Source of the DNA: Firmicutes bacterium CAG:145
GTDB taxonomy: Bacteria > Bacillota > Clostridia > Peptostreptococcales > Anaerovoracaceae
Length of the DNA stretch: 12,501 nt
Assembly: GCA_000435715.1 (NCBI GenBank)
Contig: FR882598.1
Location: 1-12,501, forward strand
Reading direction: 5' to 3'
A program made the position numbers and the translations under genes. The first letter of the stretch is position 1. Every line of letters begins with the position of its first letter. Of this stretch, positions 6,260 through 12,501 are shown in pieces. The notes under the pieces were generated by a model. That model saw only the letters and a list, made by a program, of their open reading frames with translations, was not told the origin of the DNA and did no database searches.

Positions 6260-6841
6260 ATGTCACAGATAACCAAGAAGGCGATAGAAGCTTCTTTGAA
6301 GAATCTGCTTCTTAAAAAGCCCTTCGATAAGATAACCATCAACGATATTGCAGAGGACTGCGGCATAAGCAGGATGACTTTTTACTACCACTTCAAGGAC
6401 ATATATGACCTTGTGGAATGGGCCTGCGAGGAAGACGTCAAAAAAATATTGGAGGACAAGGACGATTATAAAACCTGGACGCAGGGTTTTCTGAATCTGT
6501 TCGAAGAAGTTCTGAAAAACAAACCTTTCATACTCAACGTCTATCGCTCGGTGGGAAGGGAGCAGGTAGAGAATTATCTGTATAAGATAGTGTATGATCT
6601 GCTCTTAAATGTGATAGAAGAAAAAGCGCAGGGAATGACCGTCCGCGACGAGGACAAGGAGTTCGTAGCAGATTTTTATAAGTACGCTTTCGTCGGACTG
6701 ATGCTGGACTGGGTTAAGAACGGGATGAAAGAGGATCCTCATAAGATCGTCAAAAAGGTAGAATTTCTCTTGTCCGGAAGTCTGAGCGTCAGCCTGGAGA
6801 GATTCAGGACAGGCAGAATTTCATCAAAGACAGATAAATGA
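6260..6841 (+). CDS. TetR/AcrR-family regulator, DhaS-like
   Basis: This is a 193-residue cytoplasmic one-component repressor or activator. The N-terminal helix-turn-helix (about 6-52) carries the pattern seen in DhaS-type TetR proteins: PFDKITINDIAEDCGISRMT followed by FYYHFKDIYDL. The rest is a helical ligand and dimer domain of the TetR_C type found with DhaS relatives. I prefer ATG 6260, giving MSQITKKAIEASLKNLL, which is the typical beginning of this subfamily; GGGGGAG lies just upstream, although spacing is short. In-frame ATG 6239 and TTG 6235-region starts lack a good site. It is divergent from the iron alcohol dehydrogenase, lies 127 bases upstream of oleate hydratase, and is closed off by its own strong terminator. 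Candidate targets are therefore itself, the dehydrogenase and oleate hydratase. The ligand is unknown. Confidence 0.88.
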   Translation: MSQITKKAIEASLKNLLLKKPFDKITINDIAEDCGISRMTFYYHFKDIYDLVEWACEEDVKKILEDKDDYKTWTQGFLNLFEEVLKNKPFILNVYRSVGREQVENYLYKIVYDLLLNVIEEKAQGMTVRDEDKEFVADFYKYAFVGLMLDWVKNGMKEDPHKIVKKVEFLLSGSLSVSLERFRTGRISSKTDK

Positions 6842-6861
6842 TAAAAATTTCGATAATTGCG

Positions 6862-6897
6862 CCGCCGTGATAAAAACTTTATCACGGCGGTATTTTT
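6862..6897 (+). terminator. Strong intrinsic terminator after the TetR gene
   Basis: A perfect 13-base stem (6862-6874 with 6878-6890, loop AAC) is followed by TATTTTT. It should separate the TetR transcript from oleate hydratase, which has its own promoter. Confidence 0.92.
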
Positions 6898-6944
6898 GAT
6901 GATTGGAAGCCGCCCCTTCTTTGGATACAATGGGATCATCAAAA
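6894..6944. promoter_or_regulatory. 10-base inverted repeat bracketing the oleate hydratase promoter
   Basis: TTTTGATGAT (6894-6903) and ATCATCAAAA (6935-6944) are perfect inverted copies separated by 31 bases. The left arm overlaps the terminator T-run and touches the -35 box; the right arm begins just after the -10 box, at the expected transcription start. The placement suits a regulator or DNA loop controlling the promoter. Confidence 0.45.
6903..6931 (+). promoter_or_regulatory. Promoter of oleate hydratase
   Basis: TTGGAA (6903-6908), a 17-base spacer and TACAAT (6926-6931). Transcription would start near 6938 and give a leader of about 30 bases containing AAGGAGG (6955-6961). Confidence 0.65.
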
Positions 6945-6968
6945 GGGAATTCATAAGGAGGTATTGGT

Positions 6969-8744
6969 ATGTATTATTCGAGTGGCAATTATGAAGCTTT
7001 TGCCCGTCCCAGAAAACCTGAGGGCGTGGATAATAAGTCTGCGTATATCGTTGGAAGCGGACTGGCGGCCCTTACTGCGGCCTGCTATCTCGTCCGCGAC
7101 GGACAGATGAAGGGAAAGCGGATACACATCCTTGAAAAGAGTGATCTTCCCGGAGGGGCCTGCGACGGATACAAATTTGAAAATGTAGGCTATGTGATGC
7201 GGGGAGGCCGCGAGATGGACAATCATTTTGAAGTCATGTGGGATTTATTCCGCTCCATACCGTCCATAGAGACGGAAGGGGTCAGCGTTTTAGACGAATA
7301 TTACTGGCTCAATAAAAAAGATCCAAATTATTCTCTATGCCGCGCCACAGTAAACAGAGGGGAGGACGCCCATACCGACGGAAAATTTGATATATCTGAT
7401 AAGGGCGCTATGGAAATAATGAAGCTCTTCTTTACGCCCGATGAAGAGTTGCAGGACAAGAAGATAACAGATGTGTTCGACGACCAGGTATTAAATTCTA
7501 ATTTCTGGCTTTACTGGCGCACTATGTTCGCCTTTGAGAACTGGCACAGCGCTCTTGAGATGAAGCTGTACATCAGGAGATATATACATCATATCGGGGG
7601 ACTTCCTGACTTCACGGCGCTGCGGTTCACCAAATATAATCAGTATGAATCCATGATACTGCCTATGGTCAACTACCTCGAAAGTTACGGAGTTCAGTTC
7701 CACTACGGCACAAAAGTAGTAAACGTCACCTTCGACTGCAGGCCGGAAAGAAAGGTCGCTACCGGTATAGAGGTGGTCTGCCGGGGCAGAGAAGACAGGA
7801 TAGATCTGACAGAAAATGATCTAATTTTCATCACTAACGGAGGCTGCGTCGAGAACTCTTCCATCGGAAGCCAACATACTCCCGCTTCTTTTGACACTGA
7901 GATCAGAGAAGGAGGGGGATGGGATATGTGGCGCAAGATAGCCTCTCAGGACGAAGCTTTCGGGCATCCGGACAAGTTCTGCCATGATCCGGAGAAGTCA
8001 AACTGGATGAGCGCAACGGTGAATACTTTAGATCAGAGGATCATCCCCTATATAAAGAATATATGCAAGAGAGATCCTTTCAGCGGAAAAGTAGTTACAG
8101 GAGGCATAGTGACTGTCAAAGACTCTTCGTGGCTTCTCAGCTGGACCATAAACCGCCAGCCTCAGTTCCGTCAGCAGCCCGAAGACCAGTGCCTCGTATG
8201 GGTATACGGCCTGTTTTCTGATAAGCCGGGGGACTTCGTCAAGAAACCTATGAGAGAGTGTACAGGCAAAGAAATATGTATGGAGTGGCTGTATCACATA
8301 GGCGTTCCTGAGAATGAGATAGAGGATATGGCAGAAAACAGCGCCAACACTGTACCTTGCATGATGCCTTATATAACCGCGTTCTTCATGCCAAGAGCCT
8401 GCGGCGACCGTCCGGACGTAGTACCGAAAGGAGCTGTGAACTTCGCATTTTTGGGACAGTTTGCCGAGACGCCAAGAGACACCATATTTACTACAGAGTA
8501 TTCTATGCGTACGGGAATGGAGGCGGTCTATACGCTCCTTGACATAGACAGGGGCGTACCGGAAGTATGGGGAAGCGTCTATGATGTGAGAGATCTTCTC
8601 AATGCTGCTGTAAAGCTTCGGGACGGGAAGAAGATCACCGACATGAACATGAACTTTGCAGAAAAGATGGTGCTTAAGAAACTACTCGAAAAGATCAGAA
8701 ATACTGACATAGAAAAACTGCTCAGAGAATATGAAGTGATCTGA
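6969..8744 (+). CDS. ohyA: Oleate hydratase (myosin-cross-reactive antigen family)
   Basis: This is an FAD-binding fatty acid hydratase that adds water to the cis-9 double bond of oleate (and often linoleate), giving 10-hydroxy fatty acids. It acts on membrane-derived or host fatty acids and is linked to detoxification of unsaturated fatty acids. The 591 residues match the family. The FAD-binding GSGLAAL is at 29-35 and EKSDLPGGACDG at 56-67. The conserved RGGREM motif is at 78-83 with the water-activating E82, and Y201 (KLYIRRY) matches the partner catalytic tyrosine of Staphylococcus aureus OhyA in number. INRQPQFRQQP and the C-terminal FTTEYSMRTGMEAVY segment are also family-typical. Start ATG follows AAGGAGG by seven bases. 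The gene is a single-gene unit with its own promoter and terminators on both sides; control by the upstream TetR protein is inferred only. Identification is very secure. Confidence 0.96.
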   Translation: MYYSSGNYEAFARPRKPEGVDNKSAYIVGSGLAALTAACYLVRDGQMKGKRIHILEKSDLPGGACDGYKFENVGYVMRGGREMDNHFEVMWDLFRSIPSIETEGVSVLDEYYWLNKKDPNYSLCRATVNRGEDAHTDGKFDISDKGAMEIMKLFFTPDEELQDKKITDVFDDQVLNSNFWLYWRTMFAFENWHSALEMKLYIRRYIHHIGGLPDFTALRFTKYNQYESMILPMVNYLESYGVQFHYGTKVVNVTFDCRPERKVATGIEVVCRGREDRIDLTENDLIFITNGGCVENSSIGSQHTPASFDTEIREGGGWDMWRKIASQDEAFGHPDKFCHDPEKSNWMSATVNTLDQRIIPYIKNICKRDPFSGKVVTGGIVTVKDSSWLLSWTINRQPQFRQQPEDQCLVWVYGLFSDKPGDFVKKPMRECTGKEICMEWLYHIGVPENEIEDMAENSANTVPCMMPYITAFFMPRACGDRPDVVPKGAVNFAFLGQFAETPRDTIFTTEYSMRTGMEAVYTLLDIDRGVPEVWGSVYDVRDLLNAAVKLRDGKKITDMNMNFAEKMVLKKLLEKIRNTDIEKLLREYEVI

Positions 8745-8758
8745 GAAGAAAAAATCGT

Positions 8759-8799
8759 AAAAAGGTTTTCCCTGGCAGCCGCCGGGGGAGGCCTTTTTT
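8759..8799 (+). terminator. Intrinsic terminator of oleate hydratase
   Basis: An 18-base stem (8759-8776 with 8781-8798, several G-T pairs, loop AGCC) starts with AAAAAGG and ends in CCTTTTTT. It begins 15 bases after the stop codon. Confidence 0.9.
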
Positions 8800-8831
8800 C
8801 GTGGAATTAACTGAAAAAAATATTAAAACAC

Positions 8832-8859
8832 TTGACAATATCGATATTCGATATATAAC
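8832..8859 (+). promoter_or_regulatory. Promoter of the PadR-DUF2812 operon
   Basis: A perfect -35 TTGACA (8832-8837), a 16-base spacer and TATAAC (8854-8859). The spacer is almost entirely filled by one copy of a 17-base operator-like repeat. Confidence 0.65.
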
Positions 8860-8885
8860 GAAAGCAAAAATATCGATATTCGATA
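8837..8885. promoter_or_regulatory. Two-copy PadR operator candidate
   Basis: The 17-base sequence AATATCGATATTCGATA occurs identically at 8837-8853 and 8869-8885, a period of 32 bases or about three helical turns. Each copy contains the perfect 12-base palindrome AATATCGATATT. The first copy fills the promoter spacer and the second covers the region just past the transcription start. TATCGATA-like sites are common before padR genes in Bacillota; autorepression is inferred. Confidence 0.75.
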
Positions 8886-8904
8886 ATACGATGGAGATGA
8901 GTAT

Positions 8905-9219
8905 ATGGCCAGAGAAAAGTTTCAGACCCTGACGGAGCAGATGTTTTACACACTCATGTGTTTTAACGAGGAATGTTGCGGGATGGATGTAATGAAAAAA
9001 GCTTCGGATATAACCGAAGGCAGAGTTAATATCGGCGCAGGAACATTATATAACCTGATAGAGCAATTCGCTGCCGCCGGTCTGATACAGGAAACGAAGT
9101 CGGAAGGACGGCGAAAAAATTATGTGCTTACAAAAGCAGGCCGCCGAGCGCTTTCAGACGAGTATGACAGGCTGCAAAAACAGTCGGAGGATTACAGACT
9201 AACGGTACAAGACCGATGA
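8905..9219 (+). CDS. PadR-family transcriptional regulator
   Basis: This is a 104-residue winged-helix repressor of the short PadR class, acting as a dimer in the cytoplasm. The sequence MFYTLMCFNEECCGMDVMKK opens the helical part, VNIGAGTLYNLIEQFAAAGL (about 42-60) is the typical recognition-helix region of PadR proteins, and ETKSEGRRKNYVLTKAGRRAL (written here as family-typical wing, about 63-83) completes it. The short C-terminal helix ends the protein; there is no extended effector domain. The start follows GGAG (8893-8896) with eight bases spacing. The promoter carries two identical palindromic repeats, so autoregulation is likely. It overlaps or nearly abuts the DUF2812 gene, an arrangement common in Bacillota, where PadR represses a membrane protein operon induced by envelope stress or drugs. 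Confidence 0.92.
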   Translation: MAREKFQTLTEQMFYTLMCFNEECCGMDVMKKASDITEGRVNIGAGTLYNLIEQFAAAGLIQETKSEGRRKNYVLTKAGRRALSDEYDRLQKQSEDYRLTVQDR

Positions 9220-9230
9220 GCCTCACAAAA

Positions 9231-9236
9231 AAGGAG
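9231..9236 (+). promoter_or_regulatory. Ribosome-binding site deciding the DUF2812 start
   Basis: AAGGAG lies six bases before ATG 9243. The in-frame ATG at 9216, which overlaps the padR stop, has no such site, so 9243 is preferred. Confidence 0.75.
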
Positions 9237-9242
9237 ACGGAA

Positions 9243-9968
9243 ATGAAATATCAAGAGTTCAGGAGAAAACTCCCAAGATGTGCTTTCTTTGACTACCGGG
9301 GTGTAGAAAATGAATTGGCAGAAATGGCAGCTGATGGATGGCAGATAGAACAGGTGCATATCAACGGTCTGTGGGTATACAAAAAAGCCCGGCCGGCCGA
9401 AAAAGATTTTACGGTGGTGTTTTGCAAAGATGCAAGATATATGAGATATGGCCAAACACAGAGTCAGGAAGAACTCGAAGAGGCTTGTATCGGCCTCGGC
9501 TGGGAGAAGATAGGACAGTGGGGTAAGATGATAATATTCTCTGCTGATAAAGGAACTGCGTCGCCGCTGGAGACAGATGAGTATGCGAGACTTCAAAGTG
9601 TAAAGTATGCCCTGCAAAATACGATCATAGGGGGAGCCTTTTATGTACTTTTTGTTGCTTCTCTGATTGGGTTTTCAGCGTCAGGCCTCCTTAGAATGAC
9701 GGACTCTCAGTGGTATTCGGGCATTTCTGATATTTATAACATTATAATCGAGGTTACTGCGCTTATATATTGTCTCGTACAGATAGGTGGATACTTCTTC
9801 TGGCTTAAAAAGTCCGAAGAGAATATATCTGTAGGCGGCGGAGCCGCCGGGGCGGAAAAAATAGGCAGAATAGTATATTTGATAGTAAAATGCGACTGGT
9901 GGTTTTTGGGAATAACACTCATCCTTGCAGCAGTGTCTTCTCTGTGGCTGATAGTAACTTCGTTATAA
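9243..9968 (+). CDS. DUF2812 domain membrane protein
   Basis: This is a 241-residue membrane protein whose soluble N-terminal half (about 7-105) fits DUF2812: KLPRCAFFDYRGVENELAEM followed by DGWQIEQVHINGLWVYKK and a second half with YMRYGQTQSQEE and LGWEKIG. It ends in roughly three membrane helices near residues 126-148, 163-187 and 219-240, with an AG-rich linker (SVGGGAAGAEK) before the last. The biochemical function of DUF2812 is not established. Genes of this kind typically follow a padR gene, as here, where the preferred start at 9243 is 23 bases after the regulator's stop. The pair is probably one transcript from the promoter at 8832, and PadR would be its repressor. No terminator was seen after the stop; the next gene has its own strong promoter. 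Confidence 0.85.
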   Translation: MKYQEFRRKLPRCAFFDYRGVENELAEMAADGWQIEQVHINGLWVYKKARPAEKDFTVVFCKDARYMRYGQTQSQEELEEACIGLGWEKIGQWGKMIIFSADKGTASPLETDEYARLQSVKYALQNTIIGGAFYVLFVASLIGFSASGLLRMTDSQWYSGISDIYNIIIEVTALIYCLVQIGGYFFWLKKSEENISVGGGAAGAEKIGRIVYLIVKCDWWFLGITLILAAVSSLWLIVTSL

Positions 9969-9981
9969 GTTTAAGAGACTG

Positions 9982-10010
9982 TTGACACAGACCCTGCGCG
10001 GTGGTATATT
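9982..10010 (+). promoter_or_regulatory. Strong promoter of the MarR-PatB operon
   Basis: A perfect -35 TTGACA (9982-9987), a 17-base spacer and TATATT (10005-10010) with a TGg extended element (10002-10004). The start point would be near 10017, immediately before the two operator-like sites. Confidence 0.75.
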
Positions 10011-10018
10011 ATAAACAG

Positions 10019-10047
10019 TTAAGCAGCTTAATCATTTAGCATATTAA
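10019..10047. promoter_or_regulatory. Tandem MarR operator candidates
   Basis: TTAAGCAGCTTAA (10019-10031) is a perfect palindrome around a central A. A related 13-mer, TTTAGCATATTAA (10035-10047), follows 16 bases later; in the - strand reading the two share TTAA-nnn-GCT-nAA. Both lie at and after the predicted start point, suitable for repression by the MarR protein encoded downstream. Confidence 0.5.
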
Positions 10048-10085
10048 CGATATTGTTTGACAGATACTGCCGCCAAAGCGGCGCA

Positions 10086-10093
10086 GGGAGGAG
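10086..10093 (+). promoter_or_regulatory. Ribosome-binding site deciding the MarR start
   Basis: GGGAGGAG lies seven bases before ATG 10101. The frame is open upstream to about 10053, but no comparable site is present there. Confidence 0.8.
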
Positions 10094-10100
10094 ATGTGAG

Positions 10101-10580
10101 ATGGGAGAAGATGAGAGATTTGACGCCTTTTGTGAAATGATGGAAGAACTGGACAGAGGCGCTTATCTTATAGACAAATATGATTCTCTGCTCCACGATT
10201 ACAACGGCGTAGTGATGTTTCAGGCAGAATCTCAGATGATAAAGGCCATAGGGGACTCTCCCGGGATAACGGCCGCCAGGCTGGCAAAAAAATTCGGCAA
10301 ATCTGCCGGAGCCTGTTCACAGCTCATAAGAAAGCTCAAGAGTAAAGAATGGGTAAGTCAGGTGAGAAACCGGGAGAACAGCCGAGAATATAATCTGATT
10401 CTTACTGAAGCAGGAAAAGACATATATATAAAGCACCGGGATTTTGAAAAAGCCTGTTACGAAAGGACCTTCAAGATGCTGGATGAGGTGAGCCGGACGG
10501 AGATGGAGACTTATGCAAGGATACAGAGGCTTTTGAACAAAGCCTTTGAGATAGACGTAGCAGAGAGCAAAGAGATATAA
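10101..10580 (+). CDS. MarR-family transcriptional regulator
   Basis: This is a 159-residue cytoplasmic winged-helix regulator of the MarR family, expected to work as a dimer. The N-terminal dimer helix is about 8-35. The DNA-binding region runs from MIKAIGDSPGITAARLAKKF to GKSAGACSQLIRKLKSKEWV (about 46-85), followed by the wing VRNRENSREYNLILTEAG (about 88-105). Long C-terminal helices complete the dimer domain. The start is fixed by GGGAGGAG seven bases before ATG 10101. The gene lies 17 bases upstream of the PatB/MalY gene with no promoter or terminator between, so they form an operon. Two palindromic sites at the promoter suggest autoregulation. The signal is unknown; redox, phenolic or thiol-related ligands are typical for the family. 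Cysteines at 11 and 72 could in principle be redox sensors, which is speculation. Confidence 0.88.
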   Translation: MGEDERFDAFCEMMEELDRGAYLIDKYDSLLHDYNGVVMFQAESQMIKAIGDSPGITAARLAKKFGKSAGACSQLIRKLKSKEWVSQVRNRENSREYNLILTEAGKDIYIKHRDFEKACYERTFKMLDEVSRTEMETYARIQRLLNKAFEIDVAESKEI

Positions 10581-10597
10581 GTAAGAGGAGGAGAACA

Positions 10598-11809
10598 ATG
10601 AATTATAATTTTGATGAGATCATCGACAGAAAAAACACCAATTCTGAAAACGTGGACGGATGGCGTCCGTATATATTCAAATGCGGACCGGAAAAGGTGT
10701 TCCCTTACGCCGACGATGAATTTATAAGAATGTGGGTGGCAGATATGGAATTTGCCGTCGCCCCGGAAATAAGACAGGCTATAATAGACAGAGTGAACAG
10801 AAAGATATTAGGATACACCATAGTCTCCGATCAGGGATATTATGACGCCCTCCTTAAATGGTGCAAGGACAGATACGACTGGACCTTCGAAAAGGAAGAA
10901 CTGGTATTTTCACCGGGAGTCATTCCGGCTCTGTATCAGCTGGTGGAAGATCTGGTGGCTAAAGACGAAAAAGTGCTGACTATGACTCCGGCCTACGGAT
11001 TCTTCCTCCATGCCTGCGAGTATAATGGGGTTGAGCTTGTAAAATCACCTCTTAAAAAGTCAGAGGGAAGATTTGAGATAGACTTTGAGGATTTTGCCCA
11101 GAAGGCCGCAGACCCTAAAGTCAGGCTTCTGATGCTCTGCAATCCTCATAACCCTTCGGGCCGTATCTGGACTCGTCAAGAGCTCGAAAAGATAGCAGAT
11201 ATCGCCGCTAAAAACGACTTGTGGATAGTATCGGATGAGATCCACTGCGATCTCATAAGAACGGGACTTTCTCATATACCTATGGGAAAAATCATGCCTG
11301 ATTACAAAAAGCTCATAACTACCATATCTGCAAGCAAGACTTTTAATCTGGCCGGCATGTTGTTTTCTAACATCATAATAAGAGACGAAGAAGAAAGAAA
11401 CAGATTCCAGGACAGAGACAAGAATATCGGCGCTGCCAATCCTCTCTCTGTCGCAGCTCACAAGGCGGCCTACGAGCACGGCGGCCGGTGGCTTTCGGAA
11501 TTAAAAGAATATATAGATGAAAGCTTTAAAATGGTGGACAGATTTCTTAAGGAAAATATTCCGCAGGCCCGCTTCACTGTTCCGGAGGCCACATATTTTG
11601 CGTGGGTGGATATGAGCAGAGTTTTGCCTGACGTGGAAGATCTCCCGCTGTTCTTTGCCAACAATTCCGGCGTACTTTTGGAGGGCGGCGACGGACTGTT
11701 CGTGGATAATGCCAAAGGTTATATAAGACTGAATCTGGCTATGCCGAGAGCTACTATAGAAGAAGGCCTTCGCCGCATGGCAGAAGCCATCAAAAAACAC
11801 AATAGATAA
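10598..11809 (+). CDS. patB: MalY/PatB-family PLP-dependent C-S lyase/aminotransferase
   Basis: This is a cytoplasmic fold-type I PLP enzyme of the MalY/PatB group, which cleaves C-S bonds in cystathionine or cysteine conjugates (cystathionine beta-lyase activity) and also includes aminotransferases. The 403 residues fit the family. The N-terminal DRKNTNSENVDGWR and MWVADMEF are family signatures. NPHNPSGR is at 182-189, the cofactor ring aspartate is D213 in SDEIHCDL, the PLP lysine is K247 in SASKTFNLAG, and the carboxylate-binding arginine is R377 in YIRLNLAMPR. The start follows AGAGGAGGAG (10584-10593) closely. It is co-transcribed with the MarR gene and convergent with a YeiH-type transporter, a setting consistent with sulfur amino-acid metabolism. 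Family assignment is firm; the true substrate (cystathionine, cysteine, a conjugate, or an aromatic amino acid) is not. Confidence 0.92.
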   Translation: MNYNFDEIIDRKNTNSENVDGWRPYIFKCGPEKVFPYADDEFIRMWVADMEFAVAPEIRQAIIDRVNRKILGYTIVSDQGYYDALLKWCKDRYDWTFEKEELVFSPGVIPALYQLVEDLVAKDEKVLTMTPAYGFFLHACEYNGVELVKSPLKKSEGRFEIDFEDFAQKAADPKVRLLMLCNPHNPSGRIWTRQELEKIADIAAKNDLWIVSDEIHCDLIRTGLSHIPMGKIMPDYKKLITTISASKTFNLAGMLFSNIIIRDEEERNRFQDRDKNIGAANPLSVAAHKAAYEHGGRWLSELKEYIDESFKMVDRFLKENIPQARFTVPEATYFAWVDMSRVLPDVEDLPLFFANNSGVLLEGGDGLFVDNAKGYIRLNLAMPRATIEEGLRRMAEAIKKHNR

Positions 11810-11821
11810 TGACAGTAATAT

Positions 11822-11860
11822 AGAGGGGAGCAAGGCTTAAGCCTTGCTCCCCTCTTCTTT
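11822..11860. terminator. Perfect-palindrome bidirectional terminator
   Basis: Bases 11822-11855 are a perfect 34-base palindrome with 17-base arms, AGAGGGGAGCAAGGCTT on the left, centred on TTAA. The right side continues TCTTCTTT, a T-rich tail for the rightward gene. The left side is less T-rich in the opposite direction. It separates the convergent PatB and YeiH genes. Confidence 0.9.
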
Positions 11861-11869
11861 ATCGCTCAC

Positions 11870-12501
11870 TCACCATATTCCCAGCATGTGCTGCATGATA
11901 AGGCTTACGGCAGTTATTCCTGCCCAGCAGCAGAACCCTAAAGTCAGAGGCTTGCCGCCTGTTTTTATGAGTTTGACTATGTCTGTGTTGAGGCCTATGG
12001 CCGCCATGGCCAGGACTATGAAGAATTTGCTCAGTTCTTTAAGAGGCGAGAACACAGATATATCTATCCCTGCCGATACGCATACGGTAGTAATAATGGA
12101 AGCCGCTATAAAATAAAGTATAAAGAAGGGAAATATCTTCTTGATGCTCACGTTTCCGGCAGAATCGGATTTCTTTGCTTTTCGCGCCCGCAAAAAAGCC
12201 AGAATGAGAGTTATGGGTATTATAGCCAGAGTTCTCGTCAGCTTGACGGTGACTGCCGTATCGAGAGTGGACGACCCTAAGCCGTAAACACTGTCCCAGG
12301 TGGAAGCTGCCGCAGTGACAGAGGATGTATCGTTTATGGCCGTACCTGCGAAGATACCGAAAGCATTTCCGTCTGTTTGAGAAAATCCCAAAAGACCTCC
12401 GGCAGCAGGGAATATGAGAGCAGCCAGGACATTGAAAAAGAAGATGACAGAGATAGCCTGGGCTACTTCTTCATCGTTCGCATCGATGACAGGGGCGGTG
12501 G
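11870..12501 (-). CDS. yeiH: YeiH-family putative sulfate/sulfur-oxyanion exporter, partial
   Basis: Only the C-terminal 209 residues are in the window; the N-terminus lies beyond the right edge. The frame is open to the window end, so the apparent TTG-type start near 12391 is not a real start. The family (PF03601, UPF0324) consists of inner-membrane proteins of about 330-350 residues with around ten helices, annotated as putative sulfate exporters. Recognisable signatures are TAPVIDANDEEVAQAISVIF at the edge and AGTAINDTSSVTAAAS about 50 residues later. At least five hydrophobic segments follow, with a basic loop RARKAKK and ending in LGIW. A late segment (FIVLAMAAIGLNTDI) is also typical. 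The gene converges on the PatB operon. The substrate in this organism is unproven. Confidence 0.9.
   Translation of the reverse strand, partial: TAPVIDANDEEVAQAISVIFFFNVLAALIFPAAGGLLGFSQTDGNAFGIFAGTAINDTSSVTAAASTWDSVYGLGSSTLDTAVTVKLTRTLAIIPITLILAFLRARKAKKSDSAGNVSIKKIFPFFILYFIAASIITTVCVSAGIDISVFSPLKELSKFFIVLAMAAIGLNTDIVKLIKTGGKPLTLGFCCWAGITAVSLIMQHMLGIW

Noticed and set aside
11060..11833. Several - strand frames of 81-139 residues opposite the PatB gene
   Set aside because: All are antisense to a gene with complete PLP-enzyme motifs; no start signals support them.
12256..12391. Start of the YeiH-type gene near 12391
   Set aside because: The same frame remains open to the window edge and encodes family-typical sequence (TAPVIDANDEEVAQ), so the gene begins outside the window.
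1..12501. CRISPR arrays, tRNA or rRNA genes, integrases and riboswitches
   Set aside because: No regularly spaced repeats, cloverleaf-like sequences, recombinase motifs or recognised riboswitch cores were seen on either strand by eye.

Overview
The window looks like a chromosomal stretch from an anaerobic low-to-moderate-GC Bacillota, most likely a member of the Clostridia. The basis is strong AGGAGG-type ribosome-binding sites, frequent AGA and ATA codons, sigma-A-like promoters with TGn extended -10 boxes, and the gene content: clostridial-type XRE regulators, a YqhD/BdhA-type iron alcohol dehydrogenase, a DhaS-like TetR regulator, oleate hydratase, a PadR-DUF2812 pair and a MalY/PatB enzyme. 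No species call is possible from sequence alone. No rRNA, tRNA, CRISPR array, integrase or intact insertion sequence was seen.

Layout. Bases 1-1444 are gene-poor: one six-helix membrane protein of unknown function (518-1153) lies between two copies of a 33-base repeat (138-170 and 1210-1242). Bases 1445-4836 are a rightward regulator/transporter block: a short XRE regulator, then a tight operon of a long XRE regulator with a helical C-terminal sensor-like region, an ABC ATPase and an ABC-2 permease. A terminator at 4859-4904 separates it from a leftward iron-dependent alcohol dehydrogenase (4915-6078). A DhaS-like TetR regulator is divergent from that enzyme (6260-6841) and is closed by a strong terminator. 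Oleate hydratase (6969-8744) follows with its own promoter, bracketed by a perfect 10-base inverted repeat, and its own terminator. Next is a PadR regulator with a two-copy operator-like repeat in its promoter, coupled to a DUF2812 membrane protein (8905-9968). A MarR regulator and a MalY/PatB C-S lyase/aminotransferase form an operon (10101-11809). A 34-base perfect palindrome separates this from a convergent YeiH-family transporter that runs off the right edge.

How the genes work together. The window is a series of small stress-response or efflux modules, most with a local one-component regulator: XRE with ABC export, TetR next to an aldehyde/alcohol reductase and oleate hydratase (a fatty-acid detoxification enzyme), PadR with DUF2812, and MarR with a sulfur-amino-acid lyase opposite a putative sulfur-oxyanion exporter. 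The individual protein families are known. The more novel material is regulatory architecture (paired operator-like repeats at the PadR, MarR, TetR and oleate hydratase promoters) and the unexplained repeat-flanked region at the left end. I did not find convincing evidence of an entirely new system.
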